A stretch of DNA of 64,000 nucleotides from contig NC_092562.1 in NCBI RefSeq assembly GCF_037975245.1, positions 19,128,054 to 19,192,053 on the forward strand, written 5' to 3'. Source of the stretch: Apostichopus japonicus. Lineage: Eukaryota; Echinodermata; Holothuroidea; Aspidochirotida; Stichopodidae. A model generated the notes under the pieces. That model did no database searches, was not told the origin of the DNA, and worked only from the letters and a program-made list of their open reading frames with translations. Every line of letters starts with the position of its first letter. Position 1 is the stretch's first letter. Shown here in pieces: positions 25,401 through 40,400 of this stretch. The position numbers and the translations under genes were made by a program.

Positions 25401-28400
25401 TTTGTAAATCCGCCCAGATGCTCCCGTAAGATAAAGGATGACGAAATGTCCAGGAATTTTAGACCCATGGTAACCCTGGATACCACATTGACATGAGCAA
25501 TAAATTACAGCCTGCTGATATCTCAGTTAATTACCTCCATGTGTATTATTTTTATACCTAATAAATAAAATATGGCAAAAAGGAAGCATGAACTTGCTTT
25601 TTTGGATATTTGCTTTGCGATTAAGCCAGAGATATTATACAGATCTGAAATTTGTAACACGCTAGGCACATTTTAAAAGTGTCCTCTCCAAAACGACAAA
25701 AAAAAAAGATCTGTCACATTTTCAAAAAAAGCACCAATTCAGTTCAAATCAAAGAGATGGCATAAATTTTAAATGTTGAGATCAATTAATATGAACAAGT
25801 TTGAAGTTGCAGATAAAGTAATGACTGTACAAGAAAAATGTATTATCAGTCTATAGAGGAGACAATGGATGGTTGAGGTTTGCCTATTCTAAGCTACAGA
25901 GTGGTTCACAAAGTGACCAGATACATACTAATGTCATTTGCCATCATTTGAAGCATTTTGCTAGCCAAAATTTCAAACTTGGAGAAATTAGTTTGTTAAC
26001 ATTCAAATACCACTCTTCATTCATGTTGACTGAATATATATGTATATATCATAGCAAAACATGGGACAAGTGCAGAAAGAATAAAAATATCAACAACAAC
26101 AACAACAAAAAACTAAAATTGTACCGATATGTTATAATGCAAACATTGTACAGTACATTAAAAACAGCAAGCTACTGGAAAAGGAAACTTGATATAATAT
26201 GTGATTTAGTCCAGATAGGATAAATCCAGTCTTATTGATACTAGCATTTGACAACTCACAGCTGCCTGTTCCATGCAAGGATAAAATGAGTGGAGAATTT
26301 AATATAATGAACATATCTATATATATATGGTTTGTTGAGAAAGGCTTTAGTAACAATTAAATGGGTGAAAAAAGTGAACATGCAAGTGGATTGAATGATA
26401 CCAAAAATCGTTTGGAAAAAAAATGACATCATCAGCATCATTATTACTATATCAGTTTTCAGTTAAAAATTACGAGCTCTGAACAGAATAAAAAAATCAT
26501 AAATTCTGCCACAAATCTATCAACAACCCTTTATAATACTTCATTCAAAGTCATCATGTATCATTTTGGTTTTACAAAGAAATGGACACAAATGGAAACA
26601 TCTCATAATTTCTCTCATTTTTCAATCGGATCTAATGAGCCTCTACAAAATTTTTTAGTCATGCCAGTCGTTAGCCCAAAGTGAAAATATTCACTAAATT
26701 TCTGGGGGAAAATTTATCAACTTTCCTCTGCCATTTCCAACCTGTTTCGATTGTTTCTACAATGAATCAAGATGATCTAAAAGTTTCATGCTTTTTTCTT
26801 TTCTTAATTTTTAGCGGGAGGGAAAGAGCGATGGGCAACTTTTCTTGAAGAATAGTCAGAAAAATGCCCAACATTCTTTCCCTAGTGATACAGTGCAATA
26901 CATCCTTACGGTCTGCTTGTTTTTTGAGACCAGACTTACCTTGACGATTTTGACAGGATGCGTTGCCGGGGGCTGCGAAGGCTCGGCAGATCGAGGCTGT
27001 ACGGCCATTTTGTTTTTTTAATTTGAGAAATGGATGCAGATGAAAGAGGAACAAAAGAAGCAGATATGCAATAATAAGCAAAAAATGAAACAAACTAAAA
27101 CTAAAATAAATAAGTCTGCTGTTAAAAAATATTTCCAAAATGAAGAAATATGAAGAGCAAATGAGATCGGCAGAAATGAGACCAAGAAAAAAAAAATTGG
27201 AACCAGTAAAGTTAGAGGGGGGAAGGTATACTGTAAAGACAGGTGTTTAGAACATATCTGTAAGGTGGTCATGTTCTGTTGCACAATTCCACTACTGGAT
27301 TCTGCCTATATCTGTTACTTGGTTTGAAGAGCATCTGTGCAGTGACGTGAACAGCGGGTAGGGTGGAAGTTAAGTTGTCAATTTCCGCTGACCAATTGAA
27401 GAAGGGGCATGAACCATTATGGAAGGTTGCCCTTGGTCTGGAATGGTCTAATTATTCCCAGACTGAATGTTAAATATCTCCCAACTGAACGATGTACCCG
27501 GCCTCAACTATGACCAACCCCTCAACCCCCCCCCTCCCCCACCTCCTTCCCACAGCCCACCATTTGCACACACCCAACTAATTTTGGCTTCTATGTTGGT
27601 ATGAGAAACAAGTTCTCACATCTGTTCCAACCTAACCTGGCATTAGCTACCTGGTTGCCTACCGAGAGGTATTCAAAACTAGAGGGCGCTCATTCTGCAC
27701 ATAGTATGTTGTTACAGAATCATGTATGAGTATACCTACTGGCTTATGAATATCCGACAGATGGAAGCTTAAATGAGTACAGAACATAACACAACTACCA
27801 ATGGTATAAACTGCTAATTATTTTAAACGATTGTGATATGTACGAAGAACATTGAGTCTGGGGTGGGGATACAATCGGTCCCCATTACCAATTTGTCAGA
27901 CATAAGAAATGCAAAATATAGCTTTAATCTGGTTAATCCTGCGATATTAGGAAGATGCCTCTAATAAAGGAAAGATCTAGCTACTAAAAAAATGGAAAAG
28001 TAAAGAGAACATTGATTGGTTGAAAAATGGAAGAGAATAGAATCCAGTGTACACCAAAGCTCACTGATTTTTACTTAACGTCATCTTACAAATGGATCAA
28101 ATTCGATGGTGTTAAATAAGGTGGAGGAGTGACCGAAGGGAGAGGAAAGGGGAAAATGGGGCAGGGGAGGGAGAGAGGGGATGCTAAGCGAGTAGTGAGT
28201 AAGTGAGTAGGTTGGATCATGAACCAAGAGGGTATTAAATGAGAGAGCTGCTGAAGTCGAGAAGTCACGGAATCAGAGTAACCCATTTCTGGACTCTTTT
28301 GAGAAAAAATGAAATGTTTGAATGAATATTAATGCACTCGGAAGATGAGGAAGGAAGAAGGAAGAAGCTGCTGATCCTTTTTTTTTTACATATTGGATAA

Positions 28401-31400
28401 AGTTTTAATGTTGGTTTCAATTAAGCAAAACAGTCAAGTTTTGTCTTTTTTTTTAAATAAAAGTGAAACATTTACAAAACTTGCCATCTGGAATGAAAAG
28501 TAACAATGTCTATTTACAAGTGTTATAGTTTTTTTTTCATTTTTGGAGGGGTTTCCATGCTTACATCCAAATAACATTTCGATGAAAGAAATCTTGCAAT
28601 GCGTTAAGGTCAACAGGTCCCAAAGCCACCAAAAGCATTTTTGTCAAATAGACAAGAAATTTTATAAAGAGACCCAAAGAAAGATGGTGACCACAAACAG
28701 TTACAGTAACCTTCCCATGTGAACTCAAGAAGTTTATTTGTCTACTTACAAGTATTCTCGTTTGTTAATTTCTTTTGTTTTTGGTTTTCATGCTTACATC
28801 CAAATAACATTTCAATGAATAATTTTCTTGCACTGCATTAAGGTCAATATAGAGGTCCCAAAGCCACCAAAAGCATTTTTGTCAAATGGACAAGAAATTT
28901 AATGAAGAGACCCAAAGAAAGATGGTGACCACAAACAGTTAAACCTTCCAATGTGAACTCCAGGAGAGAAACATGAAGTCTTTTGGGATCTTGTATCTTC
29001 TCGATTCTTAAACAGAGATAATTTTTAATATACCTCCATCACAGTATCCAATTTCCCAATCTGCACATCAGTAATATATATAGCACATCACTTTACACCT
29101 CAGCATTCCCACACCTTTGAATAACCTTCCAGCAGAAAAAGATAGTATCACGATGTGAATGGATTTTTGGAGCGTCTGGTCGATTAAACTGTTTAACGTT
29201 CATTTCCCTGTACTTCATGAATATTCATAAGGGTTCACATTAAAGTTAGAAGAAGACATGAGTAGTACATTATTATGATGGAGTACATTACCATGTCTGG
29301 AGGCGTGATTGGTGTATATGATGTCAGAGAAGATGACTCAGAGGTCTGGGTAGTCAGAGCAGATACAACATACATATGCAACTATGTGTTATACATATGC
29401 AAATATGTGTTATACATATCAATGCAGCATGCATATTCATATCTCATGGAGATACAAATTGTAACCTTGACAATATATACAAAATGTATGCAGATCACAT
29501 ACACCCAGTCCAATAGATTTGTTGGTGAGGAGGGGGGGGGGAGGGGTCATTAAAACCAAGCGGGCTCAACATAAATGCAACCAAAACGTGAAATAATGAA
29601 TAAAATAACATCAAACTGAAATTTAAACTGGAAAGTAAATAATAATCCCTTAAAATGAATAGCCCACTTTCAAGAATACATCATGATAGTGAACAGGATT
29701 ATTATATAAATATCTCAATAAATATGGAGCTAAATGTTATAGTATATAAATATGACACATAGGATATGAATATTCATAATTTAATGTTAATCAGTAAAGA
29801 TGACTAAACTACATTTTGATTAGTATGAAGCCACAATTAAAAAGATGTAAATGTTTAGTTATAGTCTAATAACAAACTGAACAAATGATTCTTACAGCAT
29901 ATACGTTTGCCATTGGAATAGGAGAGACCTGTGTCTGGTCTCTGTTTAACAATATTTATATTTATGAATATTTATTCAATAGTTATGAATATTCATAATT
30001 CATATTTGGTTGAAAGGATTTCCTTCATGGCTGAAGTTGATTACATAGCAAAATTGCTGAGTCATTTTATGTGAACCTTAAAGAAAAAAAAAACCACATC
30101 GTCCTGTCAGCACTTGGCACCGCAAAGATATGAATTTTTTTCAAATTTTCTGATATTTTGTAATATATGCATCTGGCAAAAGCAGAATGCATGATGGGTA
30201 CTTAATCAGCAGAAAATTGTCCTGTTTTTCTTTACAACTTGTCAATCATTTATGCACCACAGAGGAAAAGAATATTTCTACAAAAAAGGTACATTTTGAT
30301 GAAATTCTAAGTGCAGAGAACTTTGACAGCAAAAAATATCAGGTTTCAAGGATAATAAATCAACAAGAATAGAACGGCCCAAGTGAAGCATTTGAAGAGC
30401 ATTTGCCCAGATGACATCACAGACCTGCCCCCCCCCCACCTCTGTGATCCAACTTCCTGGAGTAGTTGAGGTTTAGCCAGTCAAAATAGGTTCCATTCAT
30501 TGAACCATAGCTAATGTTTTTTTTATGGGCAAGATAATGAGAAGGGGTTTTAGCTTGCATTGTGGAATATTTTTCTCTTCAATATAAATTTGAAAATCCT
30601 CTCATAATGCAACCCTGAAAAGAAATGCTGTAATTAGTAAATAAAGCATAAATAAAGGTTGAAGCTACAAGGCTAAGTCAATCAACCAAATGTTTCAAAC
30701 AGAACATAGACTCAGTTGACAAAAGAATTGTAGAGGGATTTAAGTTGTTAGTAATTCTGTAAAATAAAAGTGAAGTAAATGTTGATGGAAATTTATTTTG
30801 CAAAACTAAATGTCCTCCACTGAGGTTCTCTGCAATGTTGTCTTTCATCAACCGTTTGTGTACAGTGTTCATGAACCCCTCAAAACAGACAAAAGCAACA
30901 AAATATAGATAAAAATATACAGATAAAATGAAAAAGAAAAATATCATACAAAACAGCATACAGCTAAAAAGCAGAATTTTTCTCAAAATGTCAGTGAGGA
31001 GATTAAAACAAAAAAACGGACAGTGAAATACTCGTGATGATTTGCTGATGTGTTTTTTTCTACTGTGGAGCTTATTCCCAATCTGCCTCCCTCTTTAACC
31101 CCTTCCCTTCCACCTCCATCCCCCCCTCATCCCAGCAAGGGACATCCAGGGCCAGGAGAAAATTACATCACCTTGCCCCCCCGCCTTTAGAAGTTTTCAT
31201 GTTTCATAGCATATTTACGAACGATACATTGTTTATCCCATACGTTGCTAACGACACCAATAGCAATATGTGCACACCTGACGTCACTGTGCTGTTGTGT
31301 ATGCAGGTATTACAGTTTGTATAGCTATCAGTATCAGTATGATTTCAGCTGTTGTTATTAATGTTATAAACTGTTGTGTGCACAGCTAAAAAAGATTACT

Positions 31401-34400
31401 GATGTTATTAACAGGAACATGATTAAAGCATTTGTTTCTGGTTTTAGCTGTTATTGTAACAGTTGCTAACAATAGCATTGTTGCTATAATATACAGTCTG
31501 TTGTTACTGTTACTAATTGAGGCATGCACAGCTGCATATAGTTAATTACTAATGTTACCAACAAGAACATGGCTACATCATTTGATTTTGGAACTACTTT
31601 TGTGTGTTCAGCTATTATAGTTTGTGTTGCTATCAACATGAATATGATTTATAGCTGTTACGAAGTGATACAAACACAAGTATCATAGTTTTACTGTTGT
31701 TTAATATCAACAAGAACCTGACTACATCATTTGTTTCAGCTATTACAGGTATTGTGTGAACACAACTATTGCAGTAACTGCTATCAATGTTAACACAATT
31801 AATGCTATTGTTCCTGTTTACTTAAACTGTGCGGTCCGTACAGATATTAGTTGCGGCAGTCGATACTAATATGATTAAAGCTGTCACTGAATGTTACATA
31901 CATAGCTAATAAGTTTGTCTTGCTATTGGTACCGTTTAGATTACATTGCTTGTTTCTGGTACTATAAACTGTAAAATATGTTGTGTAATATGGGAGCAAA
32001 AGGTTCTTTTTGGGACTCAAATCAGGAAAATAAAGCAAAGAGGTCGTACACACAGCAAAATTTCATTGCAAAATCAGTTTTGTTTCTAGCCAAGATTGGT
32101 AATCAGGATGTCACATGGTGAATGAATGAGAAACTGGTTCAAAGTTCTGGATATGATTTAAATCCTAAATTTTAAAGGGTTGACAAGAACAATGCCAAAC
32201 GGATCTTATGATGCGTACTCAAAATATGTAATATCAATTTATCAGTTTCAGAGCTGAATTTGTCATGTAAGTTGGCTCTGAATTGGCACAAGAATGTTAC
32301 CAATAAAGATACCAAGCGTGGTAAAAAAAAAATACAAAAATAAAGAAAAGGAAGGTGGGTCTGGGGCACTCCGGGAGCATTAAAAAATATGCTAAAACTG
32401 AGTAATTTTCATCAAACTGCGATGCAATCAGTTTCATTACATTTACAGAGATCAAACCACGAAAGTTCATTCCGGTCAATGGGAGTGGTCATCAACACTT
32501 AAGCTTGTTGAATAACGTTGCACGCATACTGAAAGAATTGATCAAAATGCAAGCATTTCAAAAGATTGAAAACAATTAAGTGGAATAAACAAAAGAAAAA
32601 TAAATGAAGAAAGCAAGATAAATAAATGAATAATTCTGTGGCATTCAGCAAGCGGTTTAGTGTCGTTAAAATGATGTTTTCGTTCGGCATAAAACTTGCG
32701 ACCAAGAAAAAAAAAAACTCCTTGCCGTTGTAAATGGGTGAGCATGCAGAAATGAGCGTGATTCTGGGCGGTAAATTGATATTAGAACCGATACCTTTAG
32801 ATGAAATGTTTTCCATAGCGCCCTCATATCAGTTTCACCCACAGAGAAAGATCTCTTCTGCAGAAGAAAGACGACAGTGACTTTTGAGCGACTAAATGAG
32901 AGAGATAGGTCACCATCCTAATCCAGAAACATCTGGATTATCCCAAGATTGCCTCCTGTTCAAGCTAAATGTTTCTAGATAATTGCTGTTTTTAAATAAG
33001 GGAGGTCAAACTTTAAAACTTTCTTTAATTTCATAGGAATAAAATATGGATAATTCAGCAATTTTACTTGACATTTTGAAAATATCAAATTCTTTATCAG
33101 ACTAAATTATCGTAGTTTTCTTCAGTTGTTCAAATCATTTAAAGTACTTTCCCACGGTCCTTATTTGAATTTTACCATCCATAAATATTAATTGTGCATT
33201 TTCCCAAGATTATCCCAAGATTGCCTCCTGTTCAAGCTAAATGTTTCTAGATAATTGCTGTTTTTAACTAAGGCAGGTCAAACTTTAAAAAATTTCTATC
33301 CTTTTATAAGAATCACTCACTTTTAGAAAATTTGGCACTTTTACTCCACATTTAGAAAATATCAAATTCTTTAACAGACCAAATTATCGTAGTTTTCTTC
33401 AGCTGTTCAAATCAATTAAAATACTTTTCCATGGTCCTTATTTGAATTTGAATATTCATGAATATTAATTTTGCATCAAACTTGGCTAATGAAGCTGTTT
33501 TCTGAATAAGTCAAGAGCGCTTAATTTCCCCAATACTGAATACGTTTTACAGTATATAAATGATTTCTAGATCTGACAATCTCTTCTAGCGGATGATATC
33601 GAAACTGACCAGGTTGTCGGTGTCTAATAAAGAAGACTATAAACCCCTCAAAACAAAGAAAAAGAGAGGTTTTGAACTCTTTAAGAATTATGCACCAATT
33701 TTCTATACAGTATTAAGGCATTAAATGTTTGATAATGAATTTTTTTCCCCTTTTAAGTGAAATATCTGGAGTTTTGATATTCGAATTTTGATATTTGATA
33801 TTTGAAAAAGCAGGAGTTTTGATATTTGCTGAATCAAATTCATGATTTTTTTTTTTTCAACTGACTGTGATAAGCAGGTGCCTCGTTTGCTGCAAATAAT
33901 AACCAGCTGAGTGTGGTAATTCTAATACTAACGTTTTTTTTTTAAAACTTTGATGGGAATAATTATGCAGAGAGTGGTATGATATTACAATGGCAATGTG
34001 CCCTTTGGAATGGCTTGGTACGACCTCATCTAAATCATTACTTAAATTAATATTAAACTTGTGGATTAAAACCTAACTTCTCTGTAAGTACGTTAGAAAC
34101 AATAAATTGCAAGTTCACTCAATGAAGAAGACAGAGTTAGTCTTTCGGGGAGAGAAATAACAGAATTAATTTGTATTTGTTATAAGGTATTATAGGTGCA
34201 AACCGATCTTAAAGTTTCTCCTCCCCCCCTCCCCCACCTCTGGCTACCTGTCCCCTTCCCCGCTCATGTCTTAGCTACTCTGAGGAAAGCCCCCCGTTCA
34301 TGCTAGCATATCTATCTTCTCAACCAATTTAAGCTAGTTCAAGCAATGAATTTGATTTTTAAGCTTTTTGCTTGCTCCAAGAATCTTTTAGAAAGCTGAG

Positions 34401-37400
34401 ACAGAAGACATGAGGTCCAAACTCAAATGAAAGCATGACTACCTCACAACTAAATTTCACTTCTTCATTCTTTGTGGTCTTTATGAAAAAGAGGAAAGAA
34501 TGATTACAAAGCAATAAAAAAAAAAACCCATTAGAAAAAAAAGAAAGCAAAAAAATGCTGGTTTGCTCATTTTGTGCACTACCACCATCTCACAGTAGCA
34601 GCAGATCCAGTGAAACGCCTCACGCTTTTGGTTAAACATGTTTAAAATAATTGCATGTAACACCGTGTGTGGTACTTGCATGTAACACTGTATACAATAA
34701 TTGCATGTAACACCATGTGTAGTACTTGCATGTAACACAGTATACAATAGTTGCATGTAACAGTGTATGTAGTACTTGCATGTACTAACACTGTATATGC
34801 ACGAATCACTCTTTATAAAATGGAGGGACAAAGAACAGAATGAAAAAAGTAGGGAATACTGTGGATTGTTATCAAGGTGATATTAGCTTCTGCAGGTATC
34901 CAAGTAGAATGAAACATTGAATTAAAAAGTGCATGCCACATCCATTAGAAGCTCTAGAGTACAGAAAAGAATGTATATATATAGCAAAGAAGATATTAAA
35001 CATCAAAATACCTTTAGGAGGAAAGAGAGACAAACAAAAAACAAAAAAACAACAAGGAGGATACACGACAACTAGAAGGGATAAGGCTCTACTTGCCATT
35101 ACTGATTTAAAGCTAAGTAAACCTAAACAAAGGCAAGATATATCTTTCTATTTTTATGCACTTTTTTTGTGGTTGTCTTTATGTGTACTTGTAGGTGAGG
35201 AGGTTGTGGGTGTCAGAGGGGGTTTGTGGGTGTCAGAGGGGGTTTGTGGGTGTCAGAGGGGGGGGGGGTTGGGGGACCCTACCATCCTGTATATGGGTAT
35301 GCTGAGATCAGAATAAAACGTTGCTGCATATTCATCAGAATGGAAGGAGAGTAAGTTTGGACGTATTTTAAACGTCCTGCATCACAGCCATTTGAACATT
35401 GCTAGTTATGAGTTGAAATCCAGGACTTTTAGAATACAGTAAACAATATTATAAAGCATGGGCTTTTTCAGTGGTCGAAAAGAAGTCCAGTTATTGCATA
35501 GCCTATAAACTCATAGTTAGAGGCGCAGCACAGAACTTCTTATGCTTTTGTCAAATTAACAGAACATTAATCAAGCTTGATGCTTTCAAGATCTATCTTA
35601 ATTTTCTCCTAATTTTTCTCTGTATCTTTCATAATTAGGAAAAATTCAAATTCAACAAATTAAAGTTGAGCGTGTGTTTGTTATCTTGAGGCAATATAAA
35701 TACAAATATCTCATCACATCCAGGACCTACAAACCCAGAATAAGGGGGGCAACCGAGAAGATAAATTTAAAAGGATAGACTACACCATATACTAACCTTC
35801 ATAGGAACTGTCTGTGGTACCACAGGGCTGGATGACGGACCCATCTTACGGAATAACTCTGCTCTGAGGGCTGTGAACCAAATAGGAAATACTTATTGAG
35901 GTATAAAGGCTTACCTAAACAGTAAATTTTCTGTGGGTTTTTTTCAGTCCTTAAACCACTTTAAGGATACCTCTGTCATACAAGCGGGTATTGAATGAAA
36001 AATGAGCATATCGTATATCATACTGAATACTGTGTTTGTCAAAGCAGTATTTGTTGGGTTAAACAAAATTGAATAATTTCATATGACTAGAAGAGTAGAA
36101 GCTCTCATTCCTGCAACAGAATCAATTAATTTGCACTTTCTTTGTCTGTTACACTATAATTCCACTTTCTTTGTCCTTTGCACTGTAATTCCACTATCCT
36201 TCCACTTTCTTTGTAATTTGCACTGTAATTCCACTATCCTTGCCCTTTTTGTCCTTTGCACTGTAATTCCACTATAATTGCACTTTCTTGTCCTTTGCAC
36301 TATATTTCCACCACCTTGCATTTTCTTTGTCCTTGGCACTATAGTTCCACTATCCTTGCACTTAAATTTCTTTGTCCTTTGCACTATAATTCCACTATCC
36401 TTGCACTTTCTATGTAATTTGCACTATAAATCCACTATCCTTGCACTTTCTTTGTCCTTTACACTATAATTCCACTATCCTTGCACTTTCTTTGTCCTTT
36501 GCACTATATTTCCACCACCTTGCATGTTCTTTGTCCTTTGCACTATAATTCCACTATCCTTGCAATATCATCATCATCATATATTATCATACAATCTCAA
36601 CTTTTTGTTGGAGGGGAGGGAGGTGTGGGCGACTTACCCACAGTTGGAGAGTAGAGACTGCCAACACTATCACCGGTCAGTTTAGCAGTGACCTCTGAGG
36701 GGAGGCTGGCCAGGGGGGCAGTCAGTATCCTGTACTCCATGATGACATCACACAATGCATGATGTACGGCTCCCTCCAGTTTGGTGATCAGGTTAGCTAT
36801 GTCGGCATTTCCTCTTTCCCAGATGTTAAACTGGATCAGAAAAGTCGGACCTGCGACAAAATTTAGGAAAATATTTCATATGTTACACGGTGCATCTTTT
36901 GAAAATTAAGAGACCTGCTGAGGAATATAAAAGCTACCTCAACTTAACACAGTTCCTGGTTCATTTATAGCTGATATTATGCAACAAAACTCTACTTCCT
37001 ACTTCACTAAATGAAATAAAAATTCACTAAATGAAAACAGTGTTTCTTTCTGAATGACTGCTGCTGTTAGTAGTAGTACAGTTCTCCTCATCCAAAATTA
37101 GTTAACAAGTTACTAGTTCAAGCAAACCAGCTACTTCAATACATTTTCAATATAAGGAAAGAAAGGACTTAGTCTACCATCTGATCCACTGAGGGGAAAG
37201 GTTGGGGTGGGAGAGGAAGGGGAGGAAGGAGGTCTTTATTGCTGCTCTTGTTAGTTTGGATTTTACAAGTATCTCTAGTTTGCTCTTATTGTTTACAGCT
37301 TTTCGGTTATAGTTTTTATTGTCTTATCTATTTAATTTCATTGTTATTGGCTTTTATTAAATTATAAGTTTCTTTTATTTGTAAAGCACTAAGAGCATAC

Positions 37401-40400
37401 TTTTAGAATAAGTGCACTCCCCCCGCCTTCCCCCCCCCCCCTCAAACCTCCATTACCGAAGCAACTGTTTGTAAGGTTTGTCATCAAAAATCTCATGAAT
37501 AGAAGAAACTTCAGTAATAGTACTTCTGCCAGTACCTGTATAAGAACTGCATACATACATCAAAGTTTATTTTTGAAAAAATCAACATCTATCCATTTTA
37601 TATATACAATCAAAATTCAGACAAGACTGCAAGACCTCTCTTTCAAATACTTTCATAATGTTGTAACCTTTCACGACGCATCAAGCCTCTCGAATCCTCT
37701 TATTGTGTAACATTCCAAAAGAAAAATCCAGAAAACATCACCAATGAAATAAAAAAGCCAATGACGTTTTAAATCCCTCCAAAGAAACATTTTTCTCCAC
37801 ACTTCTGTCTTTATCCTGCTCTAGTTTACTCCCCACCCTCTTCCCTTAATCCTCTCTTTGTCCCTCCACTGTTTATCTCCTACCTCTCCTCTTCCCCTGT
37901 TGGTTTCTTTCTTCTCTCCATCCCTTGTCTACTAATCCCCTTTCATCCATCTCTTTGTGTTCACCATGCTCATTAACCTGTCTGTATTCTGTGCATGTAT
38001 TTGTCCCTTCTGTTACTGAAACTTGTCATTCAGCCTCTGGACAAAATCCTGCTGGGATCTAATCGTCAGGCCCTCTTACTTATACACACGTTTATCATGG
38101 AATAGGTTGTCACTGATGACTCTGCCATATATCAACATCGGAAATGACGGGAGTCCCCTACCTGGTCCTTTAGCCCCAATCCTACTGGGCTGGTATTCCT
38201 TAGTGCTGGTCAGTTGTTGGAAGTCCACATGCGTCCATTGTCCCTCTAGTGCCTGGTCTCCTACCTCTTGAAAGGTGTCGGATGGCAGTATCTCGTGGTA
38301 CCCTTCCGGAGAGGGGCGGGTGCAGGACTGCCAATTGATCTGACGGCTCTTACCGTCCACCACGCTGGCTATGATGCAAGCGATGCCTGAAGGGAATCAA
38401 AGTCAGAGTTATGTGTGTCACAAAGAGATGAGATTGTGATTGTACTCAACTACCCTGAAAAACAAGTATCGAAGACGTATAGACCTATAGTATTGAAGAT
38501 GTAAAGAAGTATATGAACAAGAAATCATAAGAAATCATGAGAAATCATAAAAAAATCATAAGAAATCAGTGGGGTTCTCTGAATCTCCATTATGAAGATC
38601 ATCCATAGGAGATATCCGACCACACATCCATTATTATGAAGTGCTGCACTTGAATACATTATCAAAATACAAAATAATAGTTTTTTTTTTATAACATTTA
38701 TTTCCGTGTTCGCAGATTGACAGCACAAAATGGCACAAACATGCTTAAGAGTAGCTACTGAACCACTGTAATGTACTTAAATGTGTGTGCACACGTATGC
38801 ATAATACAATCATCAAATTAAGATCAAACTGCCGATCAAAAAAACTTCACAGCAATTTTTTTAAATAAAACGTGATATTAGGAATGTGTTTTGCAACTAC
38901 AGATGGAAAGACGAATCGCATCAATATTTGAAGGCAAGAAAGTCTCTTCCACCTGAGAATCTATCACTAAAAGCAAAAAAAATTTTTCCTTTGCCTCTTA
39001 TAAATGATACTTTCTCATCTTTAATCTACTGACCTGTCCCTCCAGCTCGGTGAGGTCTGTTGTAGAGGAAGATGTCCTTGTCCAAGAGGAAGGAGCTTCC
39101 CTTAACTTGATCCTTGAGGGTGTAATCTTGAAAGTGGCTCTGAGGTTTGCTGTCCACATACTTTGGTATGTAGAGAATCTCCAGTAGGTTCTGCTGAAGG
39201 TAGAATCCAATGGCGTAGATGTACTGCACAGACCAGAGTGGTATGGTAAACTGGACTGTCCTGGAAGGTGCTTTGTCGGGCGGTTGAATGAACTGGAAAA
39301 AAACGAAAAGAAAAAACCCCTGATAAATGAGCATGACATTTGATGTAAGGTAGTCTCTCACTTCAGAAAAAAAGAAGAAGAAGAAGATGTAATTCTGATT
39401 AGATCTACCTTAGCTTATACAATTTCACATCAGTTATGAAGGAGAAGATATATTGATCCTTCCTTATGTAGATTGGGTAGTGAGTGGAGGACCTATAAAT
39501 GCTGGTCAACATCTGAAAGAGTTTGGTCAACCAGATCCACTGGTGAAAATAAAACAGCATAAAGTATGAATGCTACTAGAATATCACTTGGTAGGAGTAT
39601 GAACACAAAACTAATTATCTTTCAACATTATCTATACCAAAATTCCCATATTCCTAGCATAAACCCCCTCAAATCACATATGTATAATGTACTTCCTAGC
39701 ATAAAACCCCCAAATCACATATGTATAATAATGTACTTCCTAGCATAAAACCTCTCAAATCACATATCTTTTAGTATTAACCACATTTGGATCATTATTC
39801 TCAAAGAAAAAATTGAGAACCATAAATAGGAAATATACTTCCATTGCTCTACAAACTAAATCTGTTGTCTGATTAACCACAATGACCGTGTAAAACCGGT
39901 GAAGAGGGTTTTTTACTAAAAGCAACAATAATCACTGTAATTTATTCATATTTTTCAAAGATTGTTACGAACGGCACCTGTACATCTCCAGGGGTCAAAC
40001 GGCTCATTGCATTTTTATCCAGCATGTCTTTGATAACGTCCAGTGTGACTTGATCCAGCCGTTTCTGAAGGAGAGAGATCAAGTCTCGATGGATCTCCAA
40101 TCCTGAAAGCAAAATACAATAGGCTATTATCATTTTTGAAACAAAAGGAAACTACAAATCAAAACGGCCTCTTTGAATTCCAACTTGACATGCAAAACAT
40201 GTGGAATAGCAAGTACATAACGAGACACCCCTGTCTACTTTTCAAGTTGAAAAAATCTCACTAAATTTTGTCAGAAGCAAATATCCTAATTTGATTAAAC
40301 TAAATTGACGAGTCGGATCAAATAATGAAATAATTCAAGTCGCTATTAACACAAACTGCTTGTTTTTTGTACTATGTGACCTGACCAGTAATAAACTACA

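Larger units (their letters stand above)
26997..35796 (-). other. SZT2: longest SZT2 intron (8.8 kb)
   Basis: No exon recognised. It contains two segmental duplications (28.55-28.97 and 32.94-33.48 kb), a cluster of ATGAATATTCAT palindromes near 29.2-30.0 kb, degenerate repeats at 31.25-31.9 kb, and two short arrays at 34.65 and 35.2 kb, listed separately. Confidence 0.6.
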
